64,000 nucleotides of DNA, from contig CBDAKK010000008.1 of the NCBI GenBank assembly GCA_965196605.1, forward strand, positions 310,001-374,000. Direction: 5' to 3'. This DNA comes from CBDAKK01 sp965196605. GTDB lineage: Bacteria > Spirochaetota > Spirochaetia > WTKD01 > G963693115. The position numbers were made by a program, and so were the translations under genes. Shown piece after piece: positions 37,362 through 46,679 of the stretch. The notes beneath the pieces are model-generated. The model had not been told where the DNA came from. It searched no databases and saw only the letters and a list, made by a program, of their open reading frames with translations. Position 1 is the first letter of the stretch; every line of letters starts with the position of its first letter.

Positions 37362-38777
37362 ATGAAATGCTTGCATGCAAAAAATAAATATATTATATGC
37401 ACAATGTCTTTATTACTTGTGTGGTTGTTGTTCTCATGCCAAAAGGATGAGGTGCTTGACAACCCGCTAGAGGTGACGGGGCAGTTTGATTGGAGGCGCT
37501 ATGAGGGAACAACCCTTACTATATTGTTTAACAACCATCCATACTCGCAAGCAGTTATCAAGAAAAAGGATGAGTTTACAGAGCGCACTGGCATAGAAAT
37601 AAAGTTTACTGATACGCCGGAAGAAAATTATTTTGATAAAGTGAGTACGGCGCTCACAAGCCGTTCGGGAGAACCCGATGTTTTTATGACGGGTGCCTAC
37701 CAGCTGTGGGACTACGCCTCGGCGGGGTATGTGGAGCCTTTGGCGCCCTACATTGCTAGTGAAAGCTTGACTGCGCGGGATTACAATGCGGATGACTTTT
37801 TTGAGGGAGTGCTCGGCTCTCTACGCTGGGACTTGGTGCCCGGCGATGCAGTGGGTACGGGGCCGCTTTGGGCGGTGCCAATGGGCTTTGAACTGTACTC
37901 GCTTGCTTATAACAAGGAGGTTTTTAAGGCACGTGGTATAACGGCGCCGAAGGACATAGAAGGACTTATTGAAACTTCAAAGTCGCTTAAGGAATTTGCG
38001 GGCTCTGGCACTTATGGCGTCGCCTTGCGCGGCACGAGAAACTGGGCTACTATACACCCCGGCTACATAACGACGTATGCAAACTACGGCGCAAAGGACA
38101 TCATCAAAAAAGATGGCAAGCTTGTCTCTGCCGTAAATTCACCTGAAGCCATTGCCATGACTAAGGCGTGGGTCGAGCTTATAAAAAGCGGCGGCGCTCC
38201 CACATGGAGTACGTACACATGGTATCAGGCGGGTACTGACCTCGGTGCAAAAAAGGCTGCCATGTTATTTGATGCCGACATACTTTCGTATTTTCAAAAC
38301 TTTCCCAATGCTACACAGGAGTCGGGCAACATTGCGTGGGTTCCAGCGCCGCTGCCCAAAGGAGTGAGCGAAGACGAGCGGAAGTCCAACTTGTGGGTTT
38401 GGGCTATGGCGATGAACGCGGCTTCAAAAAAGAAGGGAGCTGCGTGGTTGTTTTTGCAGTACTTTACCAATGCAGACTACCAGTTGTGGTCGGTAAGCAA
38501 GGACAAGGCCGTGAACCCGCCGCGCGCATCAGTCTTTAACCACAGTGAATTTCAAAAGGTTGTAGGAAATGCTGAAGGTTATTTAGAAGCCTTTGAAAAA
38601 ACCATTAACGGCACGTCCATATTGTTTACGCCGCAACCGCATTTTTTTGAGCTTACCACCGAGTGGGCTGCCACGCTGCAGGACATTGTGGGCGGACGCT
38701 ATGCATCGGTGGAAGAGGGCATGAATGCGCTGAAGAAAAAAATGGACAAGGTACTTGCCGATATAAAACTACCGTAA
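37362..38777 (+). CDS. carbohydrate ABC transporter substrate-binding lipoprotein
   Basis: The 471-aa family-1 extracellular binding protein has a signal with lipobox LLFSC (Cys about 27), FNNHPYS and YNKEVFKARGITAPKDIEGL, and the usual C-terminal helical lobe. Length is somewhat above the 420-440 typical for sugar-binding proteins. It is first in an operon with two permeases, two ATPases and a polyol dehydrogenase, so the ligand may be a polyol. Confidence 0.92.
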   Translation: MKCLHAKNKYIICTMSLLLVWLLFSCQKDEVLDNPLEVTGQFDWRRYEGTTLTILFNNHPYSQAVIKKKDEFTERTGIEIKFTDTPEENYFDKVSTALTSRSGEPDVFMTGAYQLWDYASAGYVEPLAPYIASESLTARDYNADDFFEGVLGSLRWDLVPGDAVGTGPLWAVPMGFELYSLAYNKEVFKARGITAPKDIEGLIETSKSLKEFAGSGTYGVALRGTRNWATIHPGYITTYANYGAKDIIKKDGKLVSAVNSPEAIAMTKAWVELIKSGGAPTWSTYTWYQAGTDLGAKKAAMLFDADILSYFQNFPNATQESGNIAWVPAPLPKGVSEDERKSNLWVWAMAMNAASKKKGAAWLFLQYFTNADYQLWSVSKDKAVNPPRASVFNHSEFQKVVGNAEGYLEAFEKTINGTSILFTPQPHFFELTTEWAATLQDIVGGRYASVEEGMNALKKKMDKVLADIKLP

Positions 38778-38791
38778 GGAGCTTATAGCGT

Positions 38792-39667
38792 ATGCGAAAA
38801 GCAACATGGCAGCCCTATGTCGCGTTTATGCCTGCACTTATTACCACTGCAGGCATACTCATACCATTTGTGTTTTCAATCTTTTTGTCGTTTACGGGCT
38901 ACTCCTTTCGCGCCCCGGTGATGAACTTTGTCGGACTTAAAAACTGGGTCGACATGCTCACGCAACTTGCATTTTGGAAGTCGCTGGGAATAACCTTGTC
39001 ATATGCGGCGCTTACCACCGCGGTGGAAATGCTATTGGGCGTGAGTGTAGCATTGATTTTGTATAGGCTTTCAGGTGCATTTGTCAACATATTAAAAGTG
39101 GCCTTGGTCATGCCCTTAATGGTGGCCCCGGTTATAGCTACGCTTGTGTGGCAGCTCATGCTCAATAGTTCCGTAGGCGTGGTGGAGCAGTTTTTAAACA
39201 TGCTTGGCATTTATAATTTTCCATGGTCGGCCTCACCTAGAACGGCACTGCTTACTGTAGCGCTCATTGATGTATGGGTGTACACCCCGTTTGTCATGCT
39301 GCTTGTTATTGCGGGCTTAAACACCTTGCCAAAATCGCCCTTTGAGGCTGCGCGCATTGATGGGGGGAGCCGTTGGTTTGTTTTCAAAACCTTGTTGCTT
39401 CCCATGCTCAAGCCCTTTTTATATATTGCGCTTATTTTTCGTCTCATGGCCGCCTTGCAAGAATTTGCTATTATTTTTGCGCTCACCAAGGGCGGGACCG
39501 GAGATGCGACCATGTCTTTGTCTATACGCGGGTACACCATAGGTTTTGCCTTTTCTAAACTTGCAGCCGCCATTCCGTACTTGCTGGTCTTGTGGGCAAT
39601 TATTTACTTTATGAGTAGTTTTCTGGTAAAGCGCATGATGATAAGCATGCAAAACCAAAAACAGTGA
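38792..39667 (+). CDS. carbohydrate ABC transporter permease 1
   Basis: The 291-aa MalF-like permease has six predicted helices and the EAA loop region FEAARIDGGSRWFVFKTLLLP (about 179-199). It starts 14 bases after the binding protein gene, with AAGGAG upstream. It pairs with the next gene to form the channel. Confidence 0.93.
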   Translation: MRKATWQPYVAFMPALITTAGILIPFVFSIFLSFTGYSFRAPVMNFVGLKNWVDMLTQLAFWKSLGITLSYAALTTAVEMLLGVSVALILYRLSGAFVNILKVALVMPLMVAPVIATLVWQLMLNSSVGVVEQFLNMLGIYNFPWSASPRTALLTVALIDVWVYTPFVMLLVIAGLNTLPKSPFEAARIDGGSRWFVFKTLLLPMLKPFLYIALIFRLMAALQEFAIIFALTKGGTGDATMSLSIRGYTIGFAFSKLAAAIPYLLVLWAIIYFMSSFLVKRMMISMQNQKQ

Positions 39668-40500
39668 GCAGAGCTATGATGAAAGAAACCATATCGCTTA
39701 CTAAAATTTTGTTAGTCCTGCTCTTGCTTGTATGGGTTGTGTTTTCCTTGTTCCCCATTTTGTGGATGCTGCTTATTTCTTTTAAGAGCGATGCAGATAT
39801 TTACCGGACGCTTTTTGTGTTTTCTCCGACCTTGGAAAACTACCGTGAAGTGCTTATTGGCACTGACTATGTGCGCGCATTTATCGACAACATTGTGGTG
39901 AGTGCGGGCGCTGTGCTGCTCTCAATGGCGGTTGGCATGCCCGCAGCCTATGCGCTTGCGCGCTATACCTTTAAGGGCAAAGACAGTCTTGCATTTACCA
40001 TGCTTTCGTTTCGCTTTGCTCCAGAAATATTAGTCATTGTTCCGCTCTTCCTCATTTACCAAAAAATAGGCTTGTATGATACGCACTTGGGACTCATTTG
40101 GGTCTACCAGCTTATAACGCTGCCGCTTCTCATATGGGTTTTGCGTGGCTATTTTGAGGATATCTCGGTGGATTTGGAGCATGCGGCGCAAATAGACGGC
40201 TACAAGCGGCATCAGATTTTCTTCAAAATTTTGTTGCCACTTATTAGGCCTGGCTTGGTAGCATCAGCCTTGCTCGCTTTTATATTTGCGTGGAACAGCT
40301 TTACCTTTGGGCTGCTCTTAAGCGGCTATTCAGTTGAAACAATCACCGTGTCATCCCTCAAGTATCTTGCATCAGACACCGTGCACTATGGACAAATGGC
40401 GGCCGCTTCGCTTATTGCGGTGGTGCCCGAAATAGTGCTGGCAATTTTCATACAAAAGCACTTGGTGCGTGGCTTGAGTTTTGGGGCGGTCAAGGGTTAA
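39664..40500 (+). CDS. carbohydrate ABC transporter permease 2
   Basis: The 278-aa MalG-like permease has six predicted helices and the EAA loop LEHAAQIDGYKRHQIFFKILLP (about 176-197). The GTG start at 39664 overlaps the preceding stop by 4 bases (GTGA), suggesting coupling; ATG at 39676 is an alternative. Confidence 0.92.
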   Translation: MSRAMMKETISLTKILLVLLLLVWVVFSLFPILWMLLISFKSDADIYRTLFVFSPTLENYREVLIGTDYVRAFIDNIVVSAGAVLLSMAVGMPAAYALARYTFKGKDSLAFTMLSFRFAPEILVIVPLFLIYQKIGLYDTHLGLIWVYQLITLPLLIWVLRGYFEDISVDLEHAAQIDGYKRHQIFFKILLPLIRPGLVASALLAFIFAWNSFTFGLLLSGYSVETITVSSLKYLASDTVHYGQMAAASLIAVVPEIVLAIFIQKHLVRGLSFGAVKG

Positions 40501-40501
40501 T

Positions 40502-41608
40502 ATGGCGCGCATAAAAATTAAGGATATATCGAAGCGCTACAAAACGGTAGTTGCTCTTTCGGACGTGAGTTTTGAGGTGTACGACAAGGAGTTTGTCGTG
40601 CTTTTTGGTCCTGCAGGTGCGGGGAAGACGACGCTGCTTTCCATTATTGCCGGGTTTTTGTGTTGCGAAAAAGGCTCTGTGTCTTTTAATAACACGGTTG
40701 TTGATCACCTGCCTCCCAATAAAAGAAATGTCGCAATGGTTTTTGAAAACTATGCCTTATACCCGCATTTTACGGTCTACGAAAATATTGCGTTTCCGCT
40801 CCGTAGTCCAGAGTACCAACAAGAGGAGCGTGATATAGAGCGAGCGGTGTATGCCATTACCAAGAAAATGAACATAGCGCATTTGCTCCATAGGTTTCCT
40901 GCGCAGTTGAGCAATGGGCAGCGTCAGCGGGTTGCCTTAGGACGCGCGCTTGTTCGTAAGCCCAATGTGTTTCTCATGGACGAGCCACTTGCGCATCTTG
41001 ATGCAAAGTTGAAAAATGTAATGCGCACCGAACTGAAGGAGATACAGCAGCAACTGAATACCACCACCATTTATGTAACGCACGATTATTTAGAGGCGTT
41101 GAGCCTTGGCGATAAAATTGTGATTATTGATAAGGGAAGTATTGTGCAAGTGGGTAGTCCCAACGAGATTTACTACATGCCGTGCAACACCTTTGTTGCT
41201 AAGCTGGTTGGGGAGCCTGAAATAAACTTGTATACCTGTGCCATTGAAAACAACAAGCTTTTGTTTTCTCCTGCTTCTATGAGCGTGAGTATGGACGCAA
41301 AAACTCATGCAGCTTTGAGCAAGCGTGGAATAGAGGAGCGCGTAATAGTTGGAGTACGCGGTGTGGATGTAGACGTTGCTTTTACTGCTACGCGCGGGTA
41401 TAAACAGGCTAGCGTGCTTGGGTTTTACTCCATTGGTAACAGGTTTGTTATCAATGTTGATTGTGAGGGCTTGATTATGAATGCATTGGTTTCCTCAGAT
41501 CATGTGCCTACAATAGACGGGGTAGTGTTTGTCCGTATAAAAAAAGAGCTATTGTTTTTCGACCCTCATGATGAAGGTTTTATTACGAGAATGGGAGATG
41601 ATGTGTAA
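40502..41608 (+). CDS. carbohydrate ABC transporter ATPase 1 (MsmK/UgpC type)
   Basis: The 368-aa ATPase has Walker A GPAGAGKTT, Walker B VFLMDEPLAHLD and H-loop THDYLEAL, plus a C-terminal TOBE-like domain. The signature reads LSNGQRQR, not LSGGQ, and the Q-loop has Glu (FENYALYP) in place of Gln. The ATG lies 2 bases after the permease stop and the stop overlaps the next start (TAATG). Together with the second ATPase it probably forms an asymmetric pair. Confidence 0.92.
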   Translation: MARIKIKDISKRYKTVVALSDVSFEVYDKEFVVLFGPAGAGKTTLLSIIAGFLCCEKGSVSFNNTVVDHLPPNKRNVAMVFENYALYPHFTVYENIAFPLRSPEYQQEERDIERAVYAITKKMNIAHLLHRFPAQLSNGQRQRVALGRALVRKPNVFLMDEPLAHLDAKLKNVMRTELKEIQQQLNTTTIYVTHDYLEALSLGDKIVIIDKGSIVQVGSPNEIYYMPCNTFVAKLVGEPEINLYTCAIENNKLLFSPASMSVSMDAKTHAALSKRGIEERVIVGVRGVDVDVAFTATRGYKQASVLGFYSIGNRFVINVDCEGLIMNALVSSDHVPTIDGVVFVRIKKELLFFDPHDEGFITRMGDDV

Positions 41609-42678
41609 TGGCACAGGTGGTAGTGGAAAACGTATATAAGAAATACGACAAGGCCTCTGATTACGCAGTAGATGGCATAAGTTTTACTTGTGAACAAGGT
41701 GAGTTTATAGCATTGTTGGGACCTTCGGGTTGTGGCAAAACCACGACCTTGCGCATGATAGCGGGTTTGGAAACGCTCAGTGATGGTGAGATACGTATGG
41801 ATGGAGAGGCCATGCACATGCGCGAGCCACACAAGCGAGGAATAGGGCTTGCGTTTGAGGATTATGCACTCTACCCGCCGCTTAATTGCTACGACAACAT
41901 TGCGTTTAACCTGCGGGCGCGGAAGCTCCGTGAGTCTGAAATAAAAAAGCGGGTTTTGAATATTGCAGACATGCTTCATGTTACGGAAATTTTAGACCGT
42001 TTTCCTCACCACTTAAGCGGCGGGCAAAAGCAGCGCGTTAATATTGCTCGCGCCATAGTGCGTGAGCCACGCGTCTTGCTCCTTGACGAACCAATGTCGC
42101 ATTTGGATGGTAAGCTACGTCAAGTGCTGCGCCAAGAAATACGTAAGCTTCATAAGGAAATAGGGTGTACCACCATTCTTGTAACACACGACCAGTTGGA
42201 AGCAATGTCGTTGGCGGACCGGCTTGTGATTATGAATGAGGGTAGGGTGCAACAATATGCTCGCCCCTCGGAAGTGTACAACAAGCCTCACAATGAATTT
42301 GTAGCGTCTTTTATAGGAGACCCGCCTATGAACATAGTTGATGCGGTGGTTGCAAAAAACAGTAAAAGATGCGTCTTTACGTTTTCAGACATACGGCTTG
42401 CTGTGCCGAAGGACATAGTGCCAAACCTACACGATAAACAGCGCGTAAGGTTTGGCGTGCGCCCCGATGATGTTGTTATAAGCGCAGATGGACTGCCCGT
42501 ACGGGTGTCTGTATTTGAAAATCTCGGTGAGGAAAAACGCATGAGTATTCGATTACATGATGATTCATACTTTATGATATCGACCTTGGAGCGTGTACAG
42601 TATTCTGCACATGCGGTTATTAAAGTGCGCTTGAAAGAGGGCAAGGTTCACGTATTTGACGTGGCAAAGAATGAATAG
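41608..42678 (+). CDS. carbohydrate ABC transporter ATPase 2 (MsmK/UgpC type)
   Basis: The 356-aa ATPase has Walker A GPSGCGKTT, a normal LSGGQKQR signature, Walker B VLLLDEPMSHLD and H-loop THDQLEAM. Like its partner it has Glu at the Q-loop (FEDYALYP). The C-terminal regulatory domain is shorter. Two distinct ATPases in one importer operon resemble glycerol/polyol ABC systems with paired ATPases. Confidence 0.92.
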   Translation: MAQVVVENVYKKYDKASDYAVDGISFTCEQGEFIALLGPSGCGKTTTLRMIAGLETLSDGEIRMDGEAMHMREPHKRGIGLAFEDYALYPPLNCYDNIAFNLRARKLRESEIKKRVLNIADMLHVTEILDRFPHHLSGGQKQRVNIARAIVREPRVLLLDEPMSHLDGKLRQVLRQEIRKLHKEIGCTTILVTHDQLEAMSLADRLVIMNEGRVQQYARPSEVYNKPHNEFVASFIGDPPMNIVDAVVAKNSKRCVFTFSDIRLAVPKDIVPNLHDKQRVRFGVRPDDVVISADGLPVRVSVFENLGEEKRMSIRLHDDSYFMISTLERVQYSAHAVIKVRLKEGKVHVFDVAKNE

Positions 42679-42701
42679 AAATTATATTTTAAGGAGACTC
42701 T

Positions 42702-43787
42702 ATGAGTAACATACCATCAAAAATGAATGCTCTTGTAGCATACGCCCCGCACGACTATCGTTTAGAAGTTGTGGATGTGCCCAAGGTAGGCAAGGGCGAA
42801 ATGTTGATAAAAGTTGAAGCCTGCGGTATTTGTGCGGGCGACATAAAGGCTTTTTTGGGTGCGCCGAGTTTTTGGGGAACGGACGGACACCCCAAGTATA
42901 TTAAGGAGCCTGTCATTCCGGGGCATGAATTTGTTGGGCACATTGTCGAGCTCGGTGAAGATTGTAAGGGCAATTTTAAGCTTGGGGATAGAGTGATTTC
43001 CGAGCAAATTGTGCCGTGTTGGGATTGTAAATTTTGCAATACGGGCAAGCACTGGATGTGTCAAAAACACGACTTGTACGGCTTTCAAAACAATGTGCAC
43101 GGTGGCATGGCGGAGTACATGAAGTTTACGAAGGAGGCAATTGTCTATCATGTGCCGAATGACATCCCCACAGAAAGCGCAATTTTAATAGAGCCTTATG
43201 CGTGTTCAAAACACTGTATAGACAGGTCACAAATGACCAACGAGGACTTTGTGGTGCTTTCTGGAGCGGGGCCGCTTGGGCTTGGAATGGTCGGCTGCAT
43301 AAAACTGAAAAATCCTCAAAAATTGGTTGTCATTGATTTACGTGAAGACAGACTTGAGAGGGCAAAGGCCTTTGGGGCTGACGTTGTTATGAACCCCGCC
43401 AAAGAAAACGTGGTGCAAAAAATTCACGACATGACTGAAGGCTATGGGTGTGATGTATATATAGAAGCGACGGGGCACGGGGAGAGCGTAGTGCAGGGCT
43501 TACAAGCAATACGCAAGATGGGCACCTTTGTGGAATTTAGCGTTTTTAAAGACCCAACCACCGTGGATTGGAGCATCATAAGCGATAGGAAAGAACTCAA
43601 TTTATATGGTGTACACCTAAGCCCCTACTGTTACGAACCCGTTATACAGTGGATTCGCTCTAAGCAATTACCAACAGAGCAGGTGGTAACACATTCCTTT
43701 CATTTAAAGGATTGGAAGGAAGCCTTTGATACTACGCAAGACCCGTCTAAAAAATCTATTAAGGTTATTTTCACAAAATTTGATTAG
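42702..43787 (+). CDS. zinc-dependent polyol dehydrogenase (MDR family)
   Basis: The 361-aa medium-chain dehydrogenase has the catalytic zinc ligands in ACGICAGDIK and GHEFVGH, the structural zinc cysteines (PCWDCKFCNTGKHWMC), and the NAD fold GAGPLGLGMVG ending in an acidic VIDLRED. The pattern resembles erythritol/threitol-type dehydrogenases; substrate is inferred from this and from the transporter operon it ends. AAGGAG precedes the ATG. It converges with clpC, 8 bases away. Confidence 0.88.
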   Translation: MSNIPSKMNALVAYAPHDYRLEVVDVPKVGKGEMLIKVEACGICAGDIKAFLGAPSFWGTDGHPKYIKEPVIPGHEFVGHIVELGEDCKGNFKLGDRVISEQIVPCWDCKFCNTGKHWMCQKHDLYGFQNNVHGGMAEYMKFTKEAIVYHVPNDIPTESAILIEPYACSKHCIDRSQMTNEDFVVLSGAGPLGLGMVGCIKLKNPQKLVVIDLREDRLERAKAFGADVVMNPAKENVVQKIHDMTEGYGCDVYIEATGHGESVVQGLQAIRKMGTFVEFSVFKDPTTVDWSIISDRKELNLYGVHLSPYCYEPVIQWIRSKQLPTEQVVTHSFHLKDWKEAFDTTQDPSKKSIKVIFTKFD

Positions 43788-43795
43788 CGGTAGCA

Positions 43796-46588
43796 CTATA
43801 CAATAAGGGGCTCTGCATCCACAGCTTCCGTAGCTTCTATGTGCTGTGTTTCACTTTCATGTGAGTGTTGTACATAGAAGTGCCTCGCCTTTGCGCTTAC
43901 GCACAGTGCGTTGTATTGCTCCTGCGCATCTTCAAGCAGGGTGTAGGTAATGCTATCCTCTATAGCGCGTATTCCCTTGCGTAGGCTGCGCGCGCCCGCT
44001 TCGCTTTTAAAGTACTTGCTGTGCAACAAGGCTTTTGCTGATGCATCTATCGTAAGACTTATGGCTTGTTTTGCAAGAGATGTTGTAAGCGGAACTATCA
44101 TGGTATCTATTATTGCATCTACGACTGCGTGGTTGAGCGGATTAAAGCAAACTATTTCATCAAGTCTGTTTATAAACTCAGGACGAAATGTTTGTTCAAG
44201 CAATTCTTCAATTTTTGAACTATCGGGCGTGAATTCGCTCGGCTCTTCAGAGTTATAGGCCTCTCCAAAACCCATGCTCTTTTTGCTCAACAATTCTTCA
44301 GCCCCTATGTTAGAAGTCATGATGATAATGCAGTGTCTAAAATCGGCGACTTCCCCACGCGGGCCTTGGAGCGTGCCATCTTCAAAAATCTGCAGAAAAA
44401 TGTCGAATATCTTGCTATGTGCTTTTTCAATTTCATCGAATAGCAATATTTGACGCGGCCTGCTACGCACGCTTTTTACGAGCATTCCCCCATCTTCAAA
44501 GCCTACATAGCCCGGAGGGGCGCCTATGAGTTTGCTGACTGCGTGACTTTCTACAAAATCTGACATATCAAAACGCGTAAGCAAGCGTTCATCTCCAAAC
44601 AAGTTTTTCGCAAGTTCTCGTGCCGTGTAAGTCTTGCCTACGCCCGTAGAACCCAAAAACAAAAATGAACCCACAGGCCGTCCATCGTCCTTAAGCCCAA
44701 CTGCATTGCGCCGTATGGCTCCAACAAGTGCGTCAATAGCGCGCTCTTGCCCTATGATGGTTTTCTTCAAATTTTCTGGCAGCGTTTTTACCAGTGAGGC
44801 CTGTTCAATATTCATTCTGTCAGTAGGTATGCCTGTTACGCTTGACATAACGTTTTGAACATGCCGTGCATTTATAGAAACTTGTGAATTATTTACCAGT
44901 ACCTTCAATGCATTTTCCAGGGAAGTTCTACGGCTTATAATGCTATGTAATTCCTCATTTGTTTTTGCTATGTTTTCGTAAGTAACGGAGGCATTATTTT
45001 CAAATTTGCTTTCTTTTTCAAAATAGGCAAGCTGCGTGTTATTTTGAATATTGGGGTCAAGCTTAAATTCATCTATGTTTTGTTCTGCTTTTTCTAGCAA
45101 TGAATGCATAGACTGATACAGATGCATTAACTCTGGTGACGAATCGCTTTTTTGTAGGTTGTAAAATGATCCTATTTCGTCCAACATGTCTATCGCCTTA
45201 TCGGGCAGTTTCCTATCGAACATATAATTTTGTGTAAGGCGTATTATTTCCTTTAGGGCAGCATCTTCAAAATGTACAGAATGCTTTTTTTCAAAGGTCT
45301 TCTTAATGGTTTTCAACGCATGAAAGGTGTTTGCCTCCGAGAGTTCATCGATGGTAATAGGCATAAACCTACGCGCAAAAGCTCTATCGTGTTCTATATG
45401 TTTTTGATACTCCTCGGTTGTTGTTGCGCCTATGCAGCATATTTGCCCGCGAGCAAGCGCGGGTTTGAGTATGCCTGCTGCGTCCATGGTAGTGCCCGAA
45501 GAGAGGCCTGCACCAATGAGGTGATGAAACTCATCTATGAACACTATAGTCGGTGTTATTTTTGATTGGCGTTGTACGTATTCTATAACCTTGCACAAAC
45601 GGTCTTCAAAGTCACCGCGAAAACGCGTTCCCGCAGTCATTGCCGCAAGGTCTAGTTGAAGTATTCGTGCGTGCAAGAGCGGAAGCGGCACCTCGCCCCA
45701 ACAAATGCGCCGCGCCACTTCTTCTACAATGGCGCTTTTCCCAACCCCGGGTTCGCCTACAAGCAGTGGGTTGTTTTTATAATGCCGCATCAGCACCCGA
45801 AACATGCTTTGTATTTCTTTCTCGCGTCCATACATAGCGGTTTTCTGGTGAAACATTTTTTCCGTAAGGGCTGTTAAAAATTGAAGGTTATCGTTTTCTT
45901 GCGTTTCCTTCGCGGTTTTCTTAAGAGGTTTCTTTTCTTCTTCTTGTTTTTTGTCATCGCGCATTTCTCGAAATTTCAATTTGTTTTTCAAGTCACGCTC
46001 TTGTGCTATAGTGCGTCCATCTATGCTATCTTCCTTTGCGTTAAATGCATCATCATATGCATGCGAGCTATTGACGCTTGTGTTATTTTCGTAAAGCGTT
46101 ATGTATTTTGTAAAACGGTGGTAGCTTAAGCGAAGGTTCTCAAACGAGATATCAAGACCCTGTGCAATTTGAAACAAGGTGCTGTTTTTTTCTTTGCAAC
46201 ACGCCATAAAAAGCACAAAGGTATCGAGCACGCTCAGTTGCAACATGCGCGCTTCTTCTACCGCTCTATACAAACACTTGTGCATGCGTTTTGACAAGGG
46301 GACTTTTACTTGAATATTATAAAAAGACTCTATGTCTCGATATTCCTTGTTTGGCTCATTTTTCGTCTCGGTTATTACCATGGTTGTCACATGGGTTTCT
46401 AAGAGCGTCTGTAATTGTACGGGGTCTATTATTTGCCCTATTACTTTATGAGCAATACCGCTACTATCTTTTAACAGAGCTATGATGACGTGCTCTGGTA
46501 ATACTACCGAGTGATTGTAGCGCTTTGCTTCAAGTGCGGAAAGATGGTTTACTATCCTATTACTGCATTTTGTGAATCCCTTAAACAT
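43796..46588 (-). CDS. clpC: ClpC-type AAA+ unfoldase
   Basis: The 930-aa protein has an N-terminal Clp repeat domain (about 1-160), an acidic/basic linker (about 180-235), AAA-1 with Walker A GEPGVGKS (278-285) and Walker B IVFIDE (348-353), a middle region, and AAA-2 with GSTGVGKT (646-653) and ILLFDEIEKAH. MGFG after AAA-2 Walker B may be the ClpP-docking loop. It unfolds proteins for ClpP. ClpP itself is not in the window. The start at 46588 has only a weak AAGAAG ahead. Confidence 0.92.
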   Translation of the reverse strand: MFKGFTKCSNRIVNHLSALEAKRYNHSVVLPEHVIIALLKDSSGIAHKVIGQIIDPVQLQTLLETHVTTMVITETKNEPNKEYRDIESFYNIQVKVPLSKRMHKCLYRAVEEARMLQLSVLDTFVLFMACCKEKNSTLFQIAQGLDISFENLRLSYHRFTKYITLYENNTSVNSSHAYDDAFNAKEDSIDGRTIAQERDLKNKLKFREMRDDKKQEEEKKPLKKTAKETQENDNLQFLTALTEKMFHQKTAMYGREKEIQSMFRVLMRHYKNNPLLVGEPGVGKSAIVEEVARRICWGEVPLPLLHARILQLDLAAMTAGTRFRGDFEDRLCKVIEYVQRQSKITPTIVFIDEFHHLIGAGLSSGTTMDAAGILKPALARGQICCIGATTTEEYQKHIEHDRAFARRFMPITIDELSEANTFHALKTIKKTFEKKHSVHFEDAALKEIIRLTQNYMFDRKLPDKAIDMLDEIGSFYNLQKSDSSPELMHLYQSMHSLLEKAEQNIDEFKLDPNIQNNTQLAYFEKESKFENNASVTYENIAKTNEELHSIISRRTSLENALKVLVNNSQVSINARHVQNVMSSVTGIPTDRMNIEQASLVKTLPENLKKTIIGQERAIDALVGAIRRNAVGLKDDGRPVGSFLFLGSTGVGKTYTARELAKNLFGDERLLTRFDMSDFVESHAVSKLIGAPPGYVGFEDGGMLVKSVRSRPRQILLFDEIEKAHSKIFDIFLQIFEDGTLQGPRGEVADFRHCIIIMTSNIGAEELLSKKSMGFGEAYNSEEPSEFTPDSSKIEELLEQTFRPEFINRLDEIVCFNPLNHAVVDAIIDTMIVPLTTSLAKQAISLTIDASAKALLHSKYFKSEAGARSLRKGIRAIEDSITYTLLEDAQEQYNALCVSAKARHFYVQHSHESETQHIEATEAVDAEPLIV

Positions 46589-46679
46589 GATACTTCTTAC
46601 GATAAGGTATCGGCGATTTGTCCCTAATTCTTGAGCAAAGCTACAAGGAGTATTTGGCTACCACACCGTAGCGCTACGC

